Positions 28,047 through 38,630 of a DNA stretch of 46,524 nt are shown here, piece after piece. The stretch lies in NCBI GenBank assembly GCA_004322005.1, contig SCRF01000111.1:1-46524 (forward strand). Direction: 5' to 3'. The stretch is from Rhodanobacter sp. (GTDB taxonomy: Bacteria; Pseudomonadota; Gammaproteobacteria; Xanthomonadales; Rhodanobacteraceae). Position 1 is the stretch's first letter. Each line of letters opens with the position of its first letter. Both the position numbers and the translations under genes were made by a program. Below the pieces are notes generated by a model, which was not told where the DNA came from, ran no database searches, and was given only the letters and a program-made list of their open reading frames with translations.

Positions 28047-28166
28047 GTAGGAGCGCACCCTGTGCGCGAATGCTTTTGCCGCGCGTTTGGTAGGAGCGCA
28101 CCCTGTGCGCGAATGCTCTTGTCACGGTTGCTGCAAAGAGCATTCGCGCACAGGGTGCGCTCCTAC
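28047..28166. repeat. BIME: three GTAG-type REP units
   Basis: Units start at 28047 and 28090 (plus) with GTAGGAGCGCACCCTGTGCG, and an inverted unit spans 28136-28166. The second and third units are perfect 31-bp inverted arms (28090-28120 and 28136-28166). The GTAG head of the third unit supplies the stop codon of folK. Confidence 0.9.
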
Positions 28167-28657
28167 AACAGATCCAGCGGCGGTTCGACCTGCAGCGGCT
28201 CGCGCTCCGCCGGAAACGCCGCCCACAGTTCGGCCATGCTCAGGCCGCTTTGCGGGTGGCGGAAATGCGGCGCGATATCCGCGATCGGCTTGAGCACGAA
28301 GGCATGCCGCAGCTCCTCGCGCGGCAGCTGCAGATGCCCCGGGCCTGCCGTCACCAGAGCGTCGTAGAACACGATATCCACGTCCAGCGTGCGGTCGCTG
28401 TAGCGCGGCACGTCGCGGCGGCGGCCATGACGGTCTTCCAGCGCGTGCAGCCAGTCGTTCAGTGCCGCGGGGGTGAGATCGGTATCCAGCCCCACCGCGA
28501 GGTTCACGAAATCCGCGCCATCGAAGCCCAGCGCATGGTTGCGATAAGCCGGCGATACGGCGATCGGGCCGAAGCGCGCGCGCAACTCGCCGATCGCCGC
28601 ACGCAAGTGGCGCCGCGGTTCGAGGTTGGAGCCCAGACTCAGGTAGACACGTGCCAT
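28163..28657 (-). CDS. folK: 2-amino-4-hydroxy-6-hydroxymethyldihydropteridine pyrophosphokinase
   Basis: HPPK transfers pyrophosphate from ATP to 6-hydroxymethyl-7,8-dihydropterin in folate synthesis, one step after FolB. The 164-residue protein begins VYLSLGSNLEPRRHL and has the Mg-ATP motif SDRTLDVDIVFYD, with the paired aspartates, and PREELRHAFVLKPI. The C terminus EPPLDLL runs into a REP element whose GTAG gives the TAG stop, so the original end may have been altered. It is 15 bases after the mscS-type gene in a minus-strand folB/mscS/folK unit. Confidence 0.95.
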   Translation of the reverse strand: MARVYLSLGSNLEPRRHLRAAIGELRARFGPIAVSPAYRNHALGFDGADFVNLAVGLDTDLTPAALNDWLHALEDRHGRRRDVPRYSDRTLDVDIVFYDALVTAGPGHLQLPREELRHAFVLKPIADIAPHFRHPQSGLSMAELWAAFPAEREPLQVEPPLDLL

Positions 28658-28672
28658 CGAATCAGCAGCCGG

Positions 28673-29938
28673 TCAGTGGGGGTGGTCGCGGACGGGCGAT
28701 GGTGCTGGCGCCGCGGCGAGCGGCAGCTGCAACGCGCGAACGTCCTGTCCGGAGGGTTGCTGGTAGAGCGCGAGTCCGAATTCCGGCAGCAAGGCGATCA
28801 GGTGATCGAAGATGTCGCCCTGGATATTCTCGTATTCGTCCCAGGCGGTGGTCGCGGTGAAGCAGTAGAGTTCCAGCGGAATGCCGTTCGGCCCACTGGC
28901 CAGCTGGCGCGCCATGCAGGTCATCTGGCGGTGGATCTTCGGGTGCTGGTGCAGATAGGCATTGACGTAGGCGCGGAACGTGCCGAGGTTGGTCAGCCGG
29001 CGGCGGTTGAACGGCTGCTCGCCCGCCTCGCCCAGTTGACGATTCCATTTGTCCAGTTCGCTGTGCTTGCGGCCGAGGTAATCCGCGAGCAGGCGGAACT
29101 GCGACAGCCGGGCCAGCTCGTCCTCGCCGAGGAAGTGCACACCCGCCGCATCCAGATACAGCGCCCGCTTGATCCGCCGGCCGCCGGACTCGGTCATGCC
29201 ACGCCAGTTCTGGTAGCTCTCCGCGATCAGCTTCCAGGTCGGCACGGTCACGATGGTCCGGTCGAAGTTGCGCACCTTGACCGTGTACAGGGTGATGTCG
29301 ATCACGTCGCCATCGGCACCCGCGCCGGGCATGCTGATCCAGTCGCCGACCCGCAGCATGTCGTTGGAGGACAGCTGCATGCCGGCGACGAAACCCAGGA
29401 TGGTGTCCTTGAACACCAGGATCAGCACCGCCGACATCGCACCCAGCCCCGACAGCAGCAGCCCCACCCGCTTGTCGGTGACGGTGCCGATGATCAGCAG
29501 CGCGCCGACGATGAACAGCACCAGCTTCACCAGCTGCAGCAGCCCCTTGATCGGCCGCTGGCCACCAGCCGGGGTGGCGCGGTACAGCACCTCCAGCGCC
29601 GACAACGCCGCACTGATCGCCATCACCACGAAAAACACCATCAGCGCCATCGCGATGTTGCCGATCAGGCGCTCGGCACGATCGGGCACGCCGGGCACCA
29701 GCTGGATCCCGAACTGGAGCACCAGCGCCGGCACCAGCCGCGCCAGCCAATGGAACACGCCATACTGGAACAGCGCATCGTCCCAGTGCCACGCCGTGCG
29801 CCTGACGATGCCGCGCATGATCCGCAACAACACCAGCCGGGTCAGCGTACCGGCCAGCCACGCCACCACCAGCAGGACCAGCGTACCGGTCAGCGCGTGC
29901 ATCCATGGCCGCTGCAGCAGGCCGACAATCGAATCCAT
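28673..29938 (-). CDS. YbdG-type mechanosensitive channel (MscS family)
   Basis: A 421-residue MscS-family protein that releases solutes on hypo-osmotic shock. It has several N-terminal helices, then the pore-lining and beta domain sequence GLGAMSAVLILVFKDTILGF, and the family signature RVGDWISMPGAGADGDVIDI. A long C-terminal cytoplasmic region contains LYCFTATTAWDEYENIQGDI, as in E. coli YbdG (415 residues). I prefer MDSIVGLL at 29938 with AGGAG ten bases before; an ATG at 29956 is also possible. Its place between folB and folK suggests co-transcription without an obvious functional link. Confidence 0.9.
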   Translation of the reverse strand: MDSIVGLLQRPWMHALTGTLVLLVVAWLAGTLTRLVLLRIMRGIVRRTAWHWDDALFQYGVFHWLARLVPALVLQFGIQLVPGVPDRAERLIGNIAMALMVFFVVMAISAALSALEVLYRATPAGGQRPIKGLLQLVKLVLFIVGALLIIGTVTDKRVGLLLSGLGAMSAVLILVFKDTILGFVAGMQLSSNDMLRVGDWISMPGAGADGDVIDITLYTVKVRNFDRTIVTVPTWKLIAESYQNWRGMTESGGRRIKRALYLDAAGVHFLGEDELARLSQFRLLADYLGRKHSELDKWNRQLGEAGEQPFNRRRLTNLGTFRAYVNAYLHQHPKIHRQMTCMARQLASGPNGIPLELYCFTATTAWDEYENIQGDIFDHLIALLPEFGLALYQQPSGQDVRALQLPLAAAPAPSPVRDHPH

Positions 29939-29971
29939 CCCTTCGGTTCTCCTCATGTTTTCAAGGCCCGG

Positions 29972-30331
29972 CTACTGCGGCCGGGTGCCGCGCTCGATGC
30001 GCACGCCGACCGCCCGCGCCCCGCGCACCGCACCGGGCTTGGACAGCTTCAGGCGTACCCAGCTCACCGCGAATTCCTCGCGGATGATCGCCGCGCAGTG
30101 CTCGGCCAGCGTCTCGACCAGGCCGAAACTCGATGCGCTCACATAGTCGATCAGGCGCCTGGACACGTCCTTGTAGTTGAGCGTCAGCGCAATATCGTCG
30201 CTGGCCGCCGGGACGGTGTTGTCGAACGCCATCTCGATGTCGAACGACAGCGTCTGGCGCACCCGGCGCTCCCAGTCGTAGATGCCGATGACGGTATCGA
30301 TGCGCAGTTCTTCGATGAAAACGATATCCAT
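29972..30331 (-). CDS. folB: dihydroneopterin aldolase
   Basis: FolB cleaves 7,8-dihydroneopterin to 6-hydroxymethyl-dihydropterin, the substrate of FolK two genes downstream. The 119-residue protein from MDIVFIEEL has the expected IDTVIGIYDWERRVRQ at the N terminus with the catalytic Glu, NYKDVSRRLIDYV, FGLVETLAEHCA, and the lysine in VRLKLSKPGAVRGARAVGV. Longer in-frame extensions upstream overlap the dbpA leader and are unlikely. It heads the minus-strand folB/mscS/folK unit and is divergent from dbpA. Confidence 0.94.
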   Translation of the reverse strand: MDIVFIEELRIDTVIGIYDWERRVRQTLSFDIEMAFDNTVPAASDDIALTLNYKDVSRRLIDYVSASSFGLVETLAEHCAAIIREEFAVSWVRLKLSKPGAVRGARAVGVRIERGTRPQ

Positions 30332-30441
30332 GGCGGCGATCACTGATAACGGTAGCCCTACAGGGTCGGCGAGCCGGCCCGCAGATGCAAGTCGCGCCGT
30401 GCCGGAACGCCCTGGCCTGGTCGTCATGCGATCATGTGCGG

Positions 30442-31821
30442 ATGACCGCCTTCAACACCCTGCCGCTCAAGCCCGCCCTGCTCGCCAGCATCGAAACCCT
30501 CGGCTATGCCGACATGACGCCGGTGCAGGCGCACAGCCTGCCGCCGATGCTGGAAGGTCGCGACGTGATCGCGCAGGCGCAGACCGGCAGCGGCAAGACC
30601 GCGGCGTTCGGCCTGAGCCTGCTGCAGTCGCTGGACGTCGACACGATCCGGCTGCAGGCGCTGGTGCTGTGCCCCACGCGCGAGCTGGCCGACCAGGTCA
30701 GCAAGGCGATCCGCAAGCTCGCCGCGAACATCCCCAACGTGAAGCTGCTGACCCTGTGCGGCGGCATGCCGCTGAGCCCGCAGCTGGCCTCGTTGACGCA
30801 TGACCCGCATATCGTGGTGGGCACGCCCGGCCGCGTGCAGGAACACCTGAAGCGCGAAAGCCTGCACGGCGGCGGCATCAAGGTGCTGGTGCTGGACGAG
30901 GCGGACCGCATGCTCGACATGGGTTTCAGCGAGGCGATCGACGACATCATCGGGCGCATCGCCAGGCACCACCAGACCCTGCTGTTCTCGGCCACGTATC
31001 CGGACGAGATCCGCGCGGTGAGCCAGCGCGTGCAGAAGAACCCCGTCACGGTGACGGTGGATGCGCCGGTGGACGAACAGCCGGCGATCGAGCAACGCTT
31101 CCACGAGGTGGAGCCGGCGCAGAAGCCCGACGCGCTGGCGCAGCTGCTGGGCGGCGCGCACGCAGAGCAGGCGCTGGTGTTCTGCAACATGCGCCGCGAC
31201 GTCGATGCGCTGGCGCAGGAACTGGATCGCCGCGGTTTCTCGGCGCTGGCCCTGCATGGCGACATGGAGCAGCGCGACCGCGACGAGGTGCTGGTGCGGT
31301 TCGCCAACCGCAGCTGCGCGGTGCTGGTGGCCACCGACGTCGCCGCACGCGGGCTGGACATCGTGGCGCTGCCGCTGGTGGTCAGCTACGACATCGCCCA
31401 CGATCCGGACACGCATATCCACCGCATCGGCCGCACCGGCCGCGCCGGCCAGCCGGGCCTGGCGATCACCCTGTGCACGCCGCGCGAACGGCCCAAGGCC
31501 GGCAACATCGAGGAACTGCTGGGTACGCCGCTGCCCTGGCGCGCGCTGAAGATCGCGCCGCCGCGCGGCAAGACGCTGAATCTGGCGCCGATGAAGACGC
31601 TGGTGATCGACGCCGGCCGGCAGGACAAGCTGCGCCCCGGCGACATCCTCGGCGCGCTCACCGGCGACGCCGGCCTTGCGGCCGGCGACATCGGCAAGAT
31701 CGACGTGTTCGCTACCCGCGCCTACGTGGCGATCAGCCGCGCGCTGGCGAACAAGGCGCTGGAACGCCTGCGCGCCGGCAAGATCAAGGGCCGCAACTTC
31801 CGCGTGCGCCCGCTCGGCTGA
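30442..31821 (+). CDS. dbpA: ATP-dependent RNA helicase DbpA
   Basis: A DEAD-box helicase that acts in 50S assembly, stimulated by hairpin 92 of 23S rRNA. The 459 residues include AQTGSGKT (46-53), PTRELA, the DEAD box (152-155), SAT (183-185), and HRIGRTGRAG. The C-terminal 75 residues (KTLVIDAGRQDKLRPGDILG, then KIDVFATRAYVAISR and KGRNFRVRPLG) form the RRM-like domain that separates DbpA from other DEAD-box proteins. The start MTAFNTLPLKP at 30442 matches the family. Confidence 0.96.
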   Translation: MTAFNTLPLKPALLASIETLGYADMTPVQAHSLPPMLEGRDVIAQAQTGSGKTAAFGLSLLQSLDVDTIRLQALVLCPTRELADQVSKAIRKLAANIPNVKLLTLCGGMPLSPQLASLTHDPHIVVGTPGRVQEHLKRESLHGGGIKVLVLDEADRMLDMGFSEAIDDIIGRIARHHQTLLFSATYPDEIRAVSQRVQKNPVTVTVDAPVDEQPAIEQRFHEVEPAQKPDALAQLLGGAHAEQALVFCNMRRDVDALAQELDRRGFSALALHGDMEQRDRDEVLVRFANRSCAVLVATDVAARGLDIVALPLVVSYDIAHDPDTHIHRIGRTGRAGQPGLAITLCTPRERPKAGNIEELLGTPLPWRALKIAPPRGKTLNLAPMKTLVIDAGRQDKLRPGDILGALTGDAGLAAGDIGKIDVFATRAYVAISRALANKALERLRAGKIKGRNFRVRPLG

Positions 31822-31871
31822 CCGCGCGTCCCGCATGTCCTTTCCCTGCAACCCGCTGTCCCGGTGATCCG

Positions 31872-32639
31872 ATGCCCCGTCCGACAATCGCATTCGCCTT
31901 GCTCCTGTGCACCGCCGCCGCGCGGGCGGCCGTCCCGGTCTATGGCTACAAGGTCGTGCACGTCTACCCGCACGCCGCGTCGGCCTATACCGAGGGCCTG
32001 TTCTACAAGGACGGCTATCTCTACGAGAGCACCGGCCAGAACGGCGCGTCGACCGTGCGCAAGGTGGCGCTGCAGACCGGCGCGGTGCTGCAGCAGTACA
32101 ACCTGCCGCCGCAGTATTTCGGCGAAGGCATCGTGGACTGGAAGAACCATCTGGTGCAGCTTACCTGGCAGAGCCAGACCGGTTTCGTCTACGACCTGGC
32201 CAGCTTCAAGCTGCAACGCACGTTCAGCTACCCGGGCGAAGGCTGGGCGCTGACCCGCGACAGCAAGCACCTCTACATGAGCGATGGCTCGTCGATGCTG
32301 CGCATCCTCGATCCGCAAACGCTGGCGGCGACCGGCCGCATCAGGGTGACCGCCGACGGCGTGCCGGTGACCCGTCTCAACGAACTGGAATGGGTCAAGG
32401 GCCAGATCTACGCCAACATCTGGTTGACCAACCGCATCGCCCGGATCAATCCGGCCAGCGGCCACGTCACCGGCTGGATCGATCTCAGCGGCCTGCTCGA
32501 CGTGAACCGGCTGCCCGACCCCGGCAACGACGTGCTCAACGGCATCGCCTACGACGCCACGCACGATCGCCTGTTCGTCACCGGCAAGCGCTGGCCGAAG
32601 CTGTTCGAGATCAGGCTGGTGAAGCAGCCCGGCCACTGA
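31872..32639 (+). CDS. glutaminyl-peptide cyclotransferase (plant-type)
   Basis: A secreted 255-residue protein of the five-bladed beta-propeller glutaminyl cyclase family, converting N-terminal Gln to pyroglutamate. A signal peptide runs to about residue 19 (FALLLCTAAARA). Family marks include AYTEGLFYKDGYLYESTG near 38-55, GEGIVDWKNHLVQLTW, GEGWALTRDSKHLYMSDGS, LNELEWVKGQIYANIW and DVLNGIAYDATHDRLFVTGK at the end. The length fits (about 250-270). It starts 50 bases after dbpA. The following 210 bases contain short inverted repeats (CCAGGT/ACCTGG) but no gene. Confidence 0.9.
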   Translation: MPRPTIAFALLLCTAAARAAVPVYGYKVVHVYPHAASAYTEGLFYKDGYLYESTGQNGASTVRKVALQTGAVLQQYNLPPQYFGEGIVDWKNHLVQLTWQSQTGFVYDLASFKLQRTFSYPGEGWALTRDSKHLYMSDGSSMLRILDPQTLAATGRIRVTADGVPVTRLNELEWVKGQIYANIWLTNRIARINPASGHVTGWIDLSGLLDVNRLPDPGNDVLNGIAYDATHDRLFVTGKRWPKLFEIRLVKQPGH

Positions 32640-32851
32640 CCTCCTGCCGACCGAATCCAGTGCGATTGATTCGCCGGCCGACCAGCAAAATCCATTCTTG
32701 TTTTCTGCTGTTTCGGAAGGGCAGCGGAAAGACGCGAGGTAGTCCAGGTGAACCCTGACCTGGCGCTTCAGTGTTGACGGTTCACTGCTGGCCGGACGGC
32801 GGCCTCGCGCCGCAGGCCGGGCTGTGACCGCGCGACATGGGCATCGACATC

Positions 32852-33937
32852 TCAGAAAATCCGGACGCCGCGGCAGGTCGTGTCTGCGTCCAGGAGCAGG
32901 CCGGCAATGCATTCGGGTGTGATCCTCTCCATGCACACCGGCCTTGTCGCCATGGGACACGTCTTGCCGTAGCAATTGACGCAATCCAGTTCGGCCTGGA
33001 CCGCACGGACCTTCCGGCCCATCGGCTTGACCCGTCGCGGGTCGGTGGGCCCGCAAATCATCAGCATGGGCCGGTCCGCGGCGGCGGCGATGTGGGCGTT
33101 GCCGGTGTCGTTGGCGACAATGCACAAGGCGGCTTCGCAGACGGGGATGATCTGCAGCAGCGGCAGCATGTTCAGATTCACCGCGGCGCCGTCGTCGCCG
33201 GTGTTGATGGCATCGACGATGGCCGCACACTCCTCGACTTCCTCCGGGCCGCCGATCACGACGATCCTGGCGATGCCGCGCGCGCGCAACAATTTTCCAA
33301 GTTCCGCGTAGCGCCTTGCGCCCCAGCGTTTGAGCCGGCTTTGGGCCTGCGAGCCAGGCAAAAAAACCGCGAAATGCAGGGGCTGCAGCCCGTGTTCGCA
33401 TAGCGCAGCCAGCGCCTGTTCCTTGTCGGAGAGCGGCACATGCAGCACCGGCCGATCCGTGACCGCCGCAATGCCGGCAGCGGCCAGCATCGACCGCATG
33501 CTGTGGAACACATGCGACTGCGGATCGCGATCGCCCGGCTGGACCGTGTAGGGAAAGCCGCCCCGCCGCCCCCACCGACGCGGGATGCGATGTCCCGTCA
33601 GCAGCAGCAAGGCGAGCAGGATCCGCGTATGGTCGGTGCGCTGAAGGTCGACGAGCAGATCGTAGCGGCCCGCCCGTACCCGACGCAGCCATTGGATGTG
33701 TCGTCTGAAACGATGTTTCCTGTCGCGGACGTCGATCGCCACGATGTCGTGGAACCGCGGATCGTGCATGAACAGGCGAGCGGCGGACGGAAGCGTGTTG
33801 AGGTGGATCACGGCATCGGGAAATGCGCGGCAGATGTCTTCCATGATGGCCGAGGCGATGGCGACATCACCAAGCGCGCTCCACTTGATGATCAGGATGC
33901 GGCGGACCTCGGCCCGCGTCGTCAGGGCAGCGTTCAC
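32852..33937 (-). CDS. GT9 heptosyltransferase-like glycosyltransferase (1)
   Basis: A GT-B glycosyltransferase of family 9 (ADP-heptose:LPS heptosyltransferase type), about 361 residues. The N-terminal Rossmann start RRILIIKWSALGDVAIA is typical, as are FLPGSQAQSRLKRWG, VVIGGPEEVE and the sugar-nucleotide motif ANDTGNAHIAAA with ICGPTDPRRVKP. The tail has five cysteines (DCVNCYGKTCPMATRPVC), common in RfaF-like members. The start is uncertain: GTG at 33937 is chosen because a TTG at 34012 would add 25 non-conserved residues. It follows the second GT9 gene on the same strand, and the pair probably modifies LPS core or a surface glycan. Confidence 0.85.
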   Translation of the reverse strand: MNAALTTRAEVRRILIIKWSALGDVAIASAIMEDICRAFPDAVIHLNTLPSAARLFMHDPRFHDIVAIDVRDRKHRFRRHIQWLRRVRAGRYDLLVDLQRTDHTRILLALLLLTGHRIPRRWGRRGGFPYTVQPGDRDPQSHVFHSMRSMLAAAGIAAVTDRPVLHVPLSDKEQALAALCEHGLQPLHFAVFLPGSQAQSRLKRWGARRYAELGKLLRARGIARIVVIGGPEEVEECAAIVDAINTGDDGAAVNLNMLPLLQIIPVCEAALCIVANDTGNAHIAAAADRPMLMICGPTDPRRVKPMGRKVRAVQAELDCVNCYGKTCPMATRPVCMERITPECIAGLLLDADTTCRGVRIF

Positions 33938-34057
33938 GGCGGCAGCATACGCGCATGCGTCCGTCGCGGCGCGCCGGGAGATAGCGCGGTTGCCGGTATC
34001 GCAAGGCGGCAATCAGGCTCCCGCCGGCGTGCATGCCATATCTGGCGAATGGCCGCT

Positions 34058-35248
34058 TCATGGCGCCGCTTTGGAAGGCAATCTCGTGCCGGCCGCCGCT
34101 GCCAATCCATCTCGTCGGGCGCCGGGCTCCTGTGCGTCGGCTTCGACGATCGCCGCGATGTTGAGTGCGGTCGTCTCCGGCGGCATGTCGCTGGCCTGCA
34201 CCACGTGGTTGCCCGGGCCGTACGGTCCCCATTCGTCGGCATTGGTGGTGGTGAAGATGCCCAGCGTGGGCGCGCGCGAGGCGCAGGCCAGATGCATGAT
34301 GCCGCAGTCCAGGCTGATGTAGGCGTCCAGGCCGGCAAGCACGCTGGCGAGCCTGCGCAGGTCGCTGGAGTAGTACGCCGGGTAGCGCGAGTCCAGCATG
34401 GAACGGCCGGATATCGGGATGACTTCCAGCAACTGGCAGTCCGGGCAGCTGGCTTCCAGTGTTTTCATGAAGCGCACCCACCAACCCCGATCGAGCAGCT
34501 TGGGACCGGTGGCATTGGCGAAAATGCCGATGGTTCGGCGTCGCCGGGTCGGCGATGGCGGCATGGCGAACAGCCGACCCAGGGTCTGCCGGCCCCAGGC
34601 CAATTCGGCATGATCCAGACGGATATCGGGCACCGGGTAACCGGTTGCCGCGCCGGCTCGGCCCAGCGCGCTGCGCAGCAGGAATACCGGGCGCTGACCA
34701 TGGTTCAACACGTCCGCGGGTACCGCGACCGCATGGGTCACGCTGCCGCTCTTTTCCGGACTGCTGAAACCGAGCTTGCAGGTGGCCCTGGCCATCCGCA
34801 GAAACAGGCGGCCGGTTTGCGATTGCGGATCGGGATCGATCGCCAGGTCGTAATGCGTCTTGCGCATGCCGCGCAGCACGCCCAGCCATTGACGCGGATG
34901 CCCGACCCCGTGCGCGGGCAACTGGAACACCCGGTTGACGTTGTCGTAGCGGCCGTAGACGGCGGCGCCCACCGGGCTGCGCGTGACGATGTCGATCTCC
35001 GCGCCGGGCCAGGTCGCTTCCAGCTCCTGGATCAACGGCGTGAGCAGCAGCGTATTGCCCAGCGCATGGCTGATGCGGCAGATCACCACGCGGTAGATGC
35101 CGGTAGCCGGCAAGGGTTCGTCGCTCAGTTGCGCCGCTGTGCCGAACAGCAGCCGCATCAGGCCCCGGGCCGCACGTCGACGCAGGTCACCCGCATTGAG
35201 CGAGCGGCGCACGGTTTGCGATCGAGGTCGACCGGGCAACAAGGGCAT
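34058..35248 (-). CDS. GT9 heptosyltransferase-like glycosyltransferase (2)
   Basis: A second, divergent GT9 member of 396 residues (from MPLLPGRPRSQ). Signs are YRVVICRISHALGNTLLLTP (in place of the usual R-x-GDx-L), GAEIDIVTRSPVGAAVYG, IGIFANATGPKLLDRGWW and the C-terminal donor-site block YISLDCGIMHLACASRAPTL. The GD motif is replaced by ALGN, so activity on the usual ADP-heptose donor is uncertain. The first 50 residues are basic and may associate with the membrane. It is upstream of the other GT9 gene by about 120 bases; a sigma-54-like motif lies 34 bases before the ATG. Confidence 0.8.
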   Translation of the reverse strand: MPLLPGRPRSQTVRRSLNAGDLRRRAARGLMRLLFGTAAQLSDEPLPATGIYRVVICRISHALGNTLLLTPLIQELEATWPGAEIDIVTRSPVGAAVYGRYDNVNRVFQLPAHGVGHPRQWLGVLRGMRKTHYDLAIDPDPQSQTGRLFLRMARATCKLGFSSPEKSGSVTHAVAVPADVLNHGQRPVFLLRSALGRAGAATGYPVPDIRLDHAELAWGRQTLGRLFAMPPSPTRRRRTIGIFANATGPKLLDRGWWVRFMKTLEASCPDCQLLEVIPISGRSMLDSRYPAYYSSDLRRLASVLAGLDAYISLDCGIMHLACASRAPTLGIFTTTNADEWGPYGPGNHVVQASDMPPETTALNIAAIVEADAQEPGARRDGLAAAAGTRLPSKAAP

Positions 35249-35281
35249 GGCGGGCGTTCCAGCAGATGGTGGCACATCATG

Positions 35282-35298
35282 TGCTGGAATCGTGCCAA
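35282..35298 (-). promoter_or_regulatory. sigma-54-like promoter motif before the GT9 pair
   Basis: On the minus strand TTGGCACGATTCCAGCA has a perfect -24 element (TTGGCACG) and the invariant GC at the correct 10-base distance, but the -12 is CAGCA instead of TTGCA. The sigma-54 activator gene is 200 bases away. Confidence 0.4.
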
Positions 35299-35371
35299 TC
35301 TGGTATCCACATGATTGGAAAGGCAAAAGCGGTTGGCTGTGGCAACCGGTGAAGTTACAACCTTTTGCAGT

Positions 35372-35398
35372 ACGCAAGAATTGTCTGCACGAATTGTC
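35372..35398 (-). repeat. left copy of the 27-bp inverted repeat
   Basis: On the minus strand it reads CGACAATTCGTGCAGACAAT, followed by TCTTGCG, identical to 40739-40765 except for one base. The minus-strand translation RQFVQTILA matches the start of the thermostable-hemolysin fragment at 40739 (RQFVQTNLA), then runs to a stop. It lies between the GT9 genes and the response regulator. The other 200 bases of this spacer hold no gene. Confidence 0.8.
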
Positions 35399-35499
35399 GG
35401 TTTTTCGCGGGATGATGCGTGTCCGGGTGCGGATTCACCGGAGCACGATGCATGGCCCTGGCTCGACCGGAATACGCCATCGCCCCCCGCCGGACGGCC

Positions 35500-36864
<1,365 letters not shown>

Positions 36865-36872
36865 CGTTTCCG

Positions 36873-38630
36873 CTACCTCGTCTCGAACCGGAGATTGAAC
36901 GAGGCGCCGCCGGACGCACTCTCGGAAACGCCGATCTCCCCGCCATGCACCTGCACGATCTGCTGCACTACCGTCAGACCCAGCCCGATGCCGCCCTCGC
37001 GGTGACTGAAGAAGGGATCGAAGATGCGCTGACGCAGGTCCGGCGGCACCCCGGGGCCGTCATCCGTCACGCTGACCCAGAGTGCGCCGGTTTCCCGATG
37101 CGTGCTGATCGTCACATGCCCTCCACCGGGAACGAATGCAAGCGCGTTGAGCACCAGGTTGAGAAAAACCTGCATCATCTGCTCGCGATCGCACTCGAAC
37201 ATCATCTCCCGTGTCTCGAATTCGCGTGTCAGCTGCACCCCGGCATGTTCCGCCCGGGAGGCAAGCAGGCTGATGACCGAATCGACGATGGCATGCAGGT
37301 CCTGCAGGCTGAAGTCCGGCGGGGTGGGTCGCGCACTTTCCAGCAGCATGGTCACCAGCCGGTTCAGCCGCTCGGTCTCGCTGAGGATGAAGCCGATCAG
37401 CTCGCGCTCCTTCTCGCCCAGGTCCGTCTGGCGCTCAAGCAGCTGGGCAGAGCTGCGGATGATGCCCATCGGGGTGCGTACTTCATGGGCCATGATCGCC
37501 GCCATCTCGCCAACCACCGCCAGCTTTCCGGCGCGCACGATCTGCTCGCGCGAGCGCTCCAGCGCCTGGATCATTTCGACGTAGGCCAGTTGGAGCTCTT
37601 CCACCTCGGAAATGGTGGTCGCTGGCAACACCGGCAGCGCCACCCCACCCTGGCGAAAGCGGCGGGTGAACTCGGTCAGCGCCACGACCGGCTGCGCAAT
37701 GCGCGCGGCCAGCCGCGAGGAAATCCAGAATCCCAGCAGCAAGGTCAGCACCAGCACGATCAACATGGCCCAAAGCAGGCGCCAGACCGGCCAGAAGGAG
37801 ATGCTGGTCGGCTCGACCATCAGGATGTGCCAGCCCAGTCCCTTGAACTGCTGATAGCCTGCAGACGTGGCGGCGCCAACCAGCAGCGAATGATAGCCAA
37901 GCTCCGCGCCATCATGGATGTAGGCGACGGAATCCGCTTCGGGAACGGCCCAGTGACTGAGCTTCAAGCGGGAGATGTCGAGGCTTCGACGCAGCGCCGC
38001 CGACCCCGCGATCACCCGCTTCTGGCGATCCAGCAGCAGCAGGCTGGCCGGCCCGCCCGCCACCGCCTGATCCAGCAGATCCAGCACCGCATGGCGATCG
38101 AGCAGCGCGTACAGATCGCCGATCGTACCCTGGCCGAAAGCATTCGGAATCGTCGTGCGCAGGACGACCGCATCGCCGGCTTGCCGATACCCCGGCTCGA
38201 TGAACACGCTGTTGAGCGTCGTGCCCGTCACTTTCTCCCATCTGGTGGCGACCGGTCCCTGCCGACCGATCAGCGCCGGGTCGCTTGCCGCCACGATGCG
38301 TCCGGTGGCATCGGTGCACAGCAGGGCCTGGTAGACCGTGCCCTGCCCGGCGCGCAAATCGGAAAGGAAGTGCGAGAGGCGCTTGTCGACATCATTGACG
38401 CGGATGTCCTGCATCACCTCGAGGTTGCGCCAGACCCGCATGTTTTCCATGTGCGCAAACAGGAAGGTATCGATGCGCTGCATCACGGTGCTCGCGCCGA
38501 ATTGCAGATTGCCGGCAATCTCCTGCTGCAGGGCCTGGCGGAACTCGAAGAAGGACAGCGCTCCGATGACCACGGTGGAGCCGAGCAGCAGGCCGAACAG
38601 CACGCGCAACAACGCCTGGCGTGTCGTCAC
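36873..38630 (-). CDS. sensor histidine kinase with dCache-like periplasmic domain
   Basis: The 585-residue kinase starts at GTG 38630. Order: membrane helix (about 9-29), a periplasmic sensor of about 250 residues with double-Cache character (YQALLCTDATGRIVAASDPAL, TSAGYQQFKGLGWHILMVEP), a second helix (281-303), a HAMP linker, then HisKA with H382 (MAHEVRTPMG). The ATP-binding domain has N495, DDGPGVPP (523-530) and GIGLGLTVV (547-555). Cache domains commonly bind small organic or inorganic ligands; the ligand here is unknown, but the linked porin and PstS-like genes suggest an anion or nutrient. It is the upstream partner of the sigma-54 regulator. Confidence 0.94.
   Translation of the reverse strand: MTTRQALLRVLFGLLLGSTVVIGALSFFEFRQALQQEIAGNLQFGASTVMQRIDTFLFAHMENMRVWRNLEVMQDIRVNDVDKRLSHFLSDLRAGQGTVYQALLCTDATGRIVAASDPALIGRQGPVATRWEKVTGTTLNSVFIEPGYRQAGDAVVLRTTIPNAFGQGTIGDLYALLDRHAVLDLLDQAVAGGPASLLLLDRQKRVIAGSAALRRSLDISRLKLSHWAVPEADSVAYIHDGAELGYHSLLVGAATSAGYQQFKGLGWHILMVEPTSISFWPVWRLLWAMLIVLVLTLLLGFWISSRLAARIAQPVVALTEFTRRFRQGGVALPVLPATTISEVEELQLAYVEMIQALERSREQIVRAGKLAVVGEMAAIMAHEVRTPMGIIRSSAQLLERQTDLGEKERELIGFILSETERLNRLVTMLLESARPTPPDFSLQDLHAIVDSVISLLASRAEHAGVQLTREFETREMMFECDREQMMQVFLNLVLNALAFVPGGGHVTISTHRETGALWVSVTDDGPGVPPDLRQRIFDPFFSHREGGIGLGLTVVQQIVQVHGGEIGVSESASGGASFNLRFETR

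Noticed and set aside
28047-28166. CRISPR-like array
   Set aside because: Repeats are palindromic, with irregular spacing and mixed orientation, and the same units occur alone elsewhere; these are REPs, and no cas genes are present.
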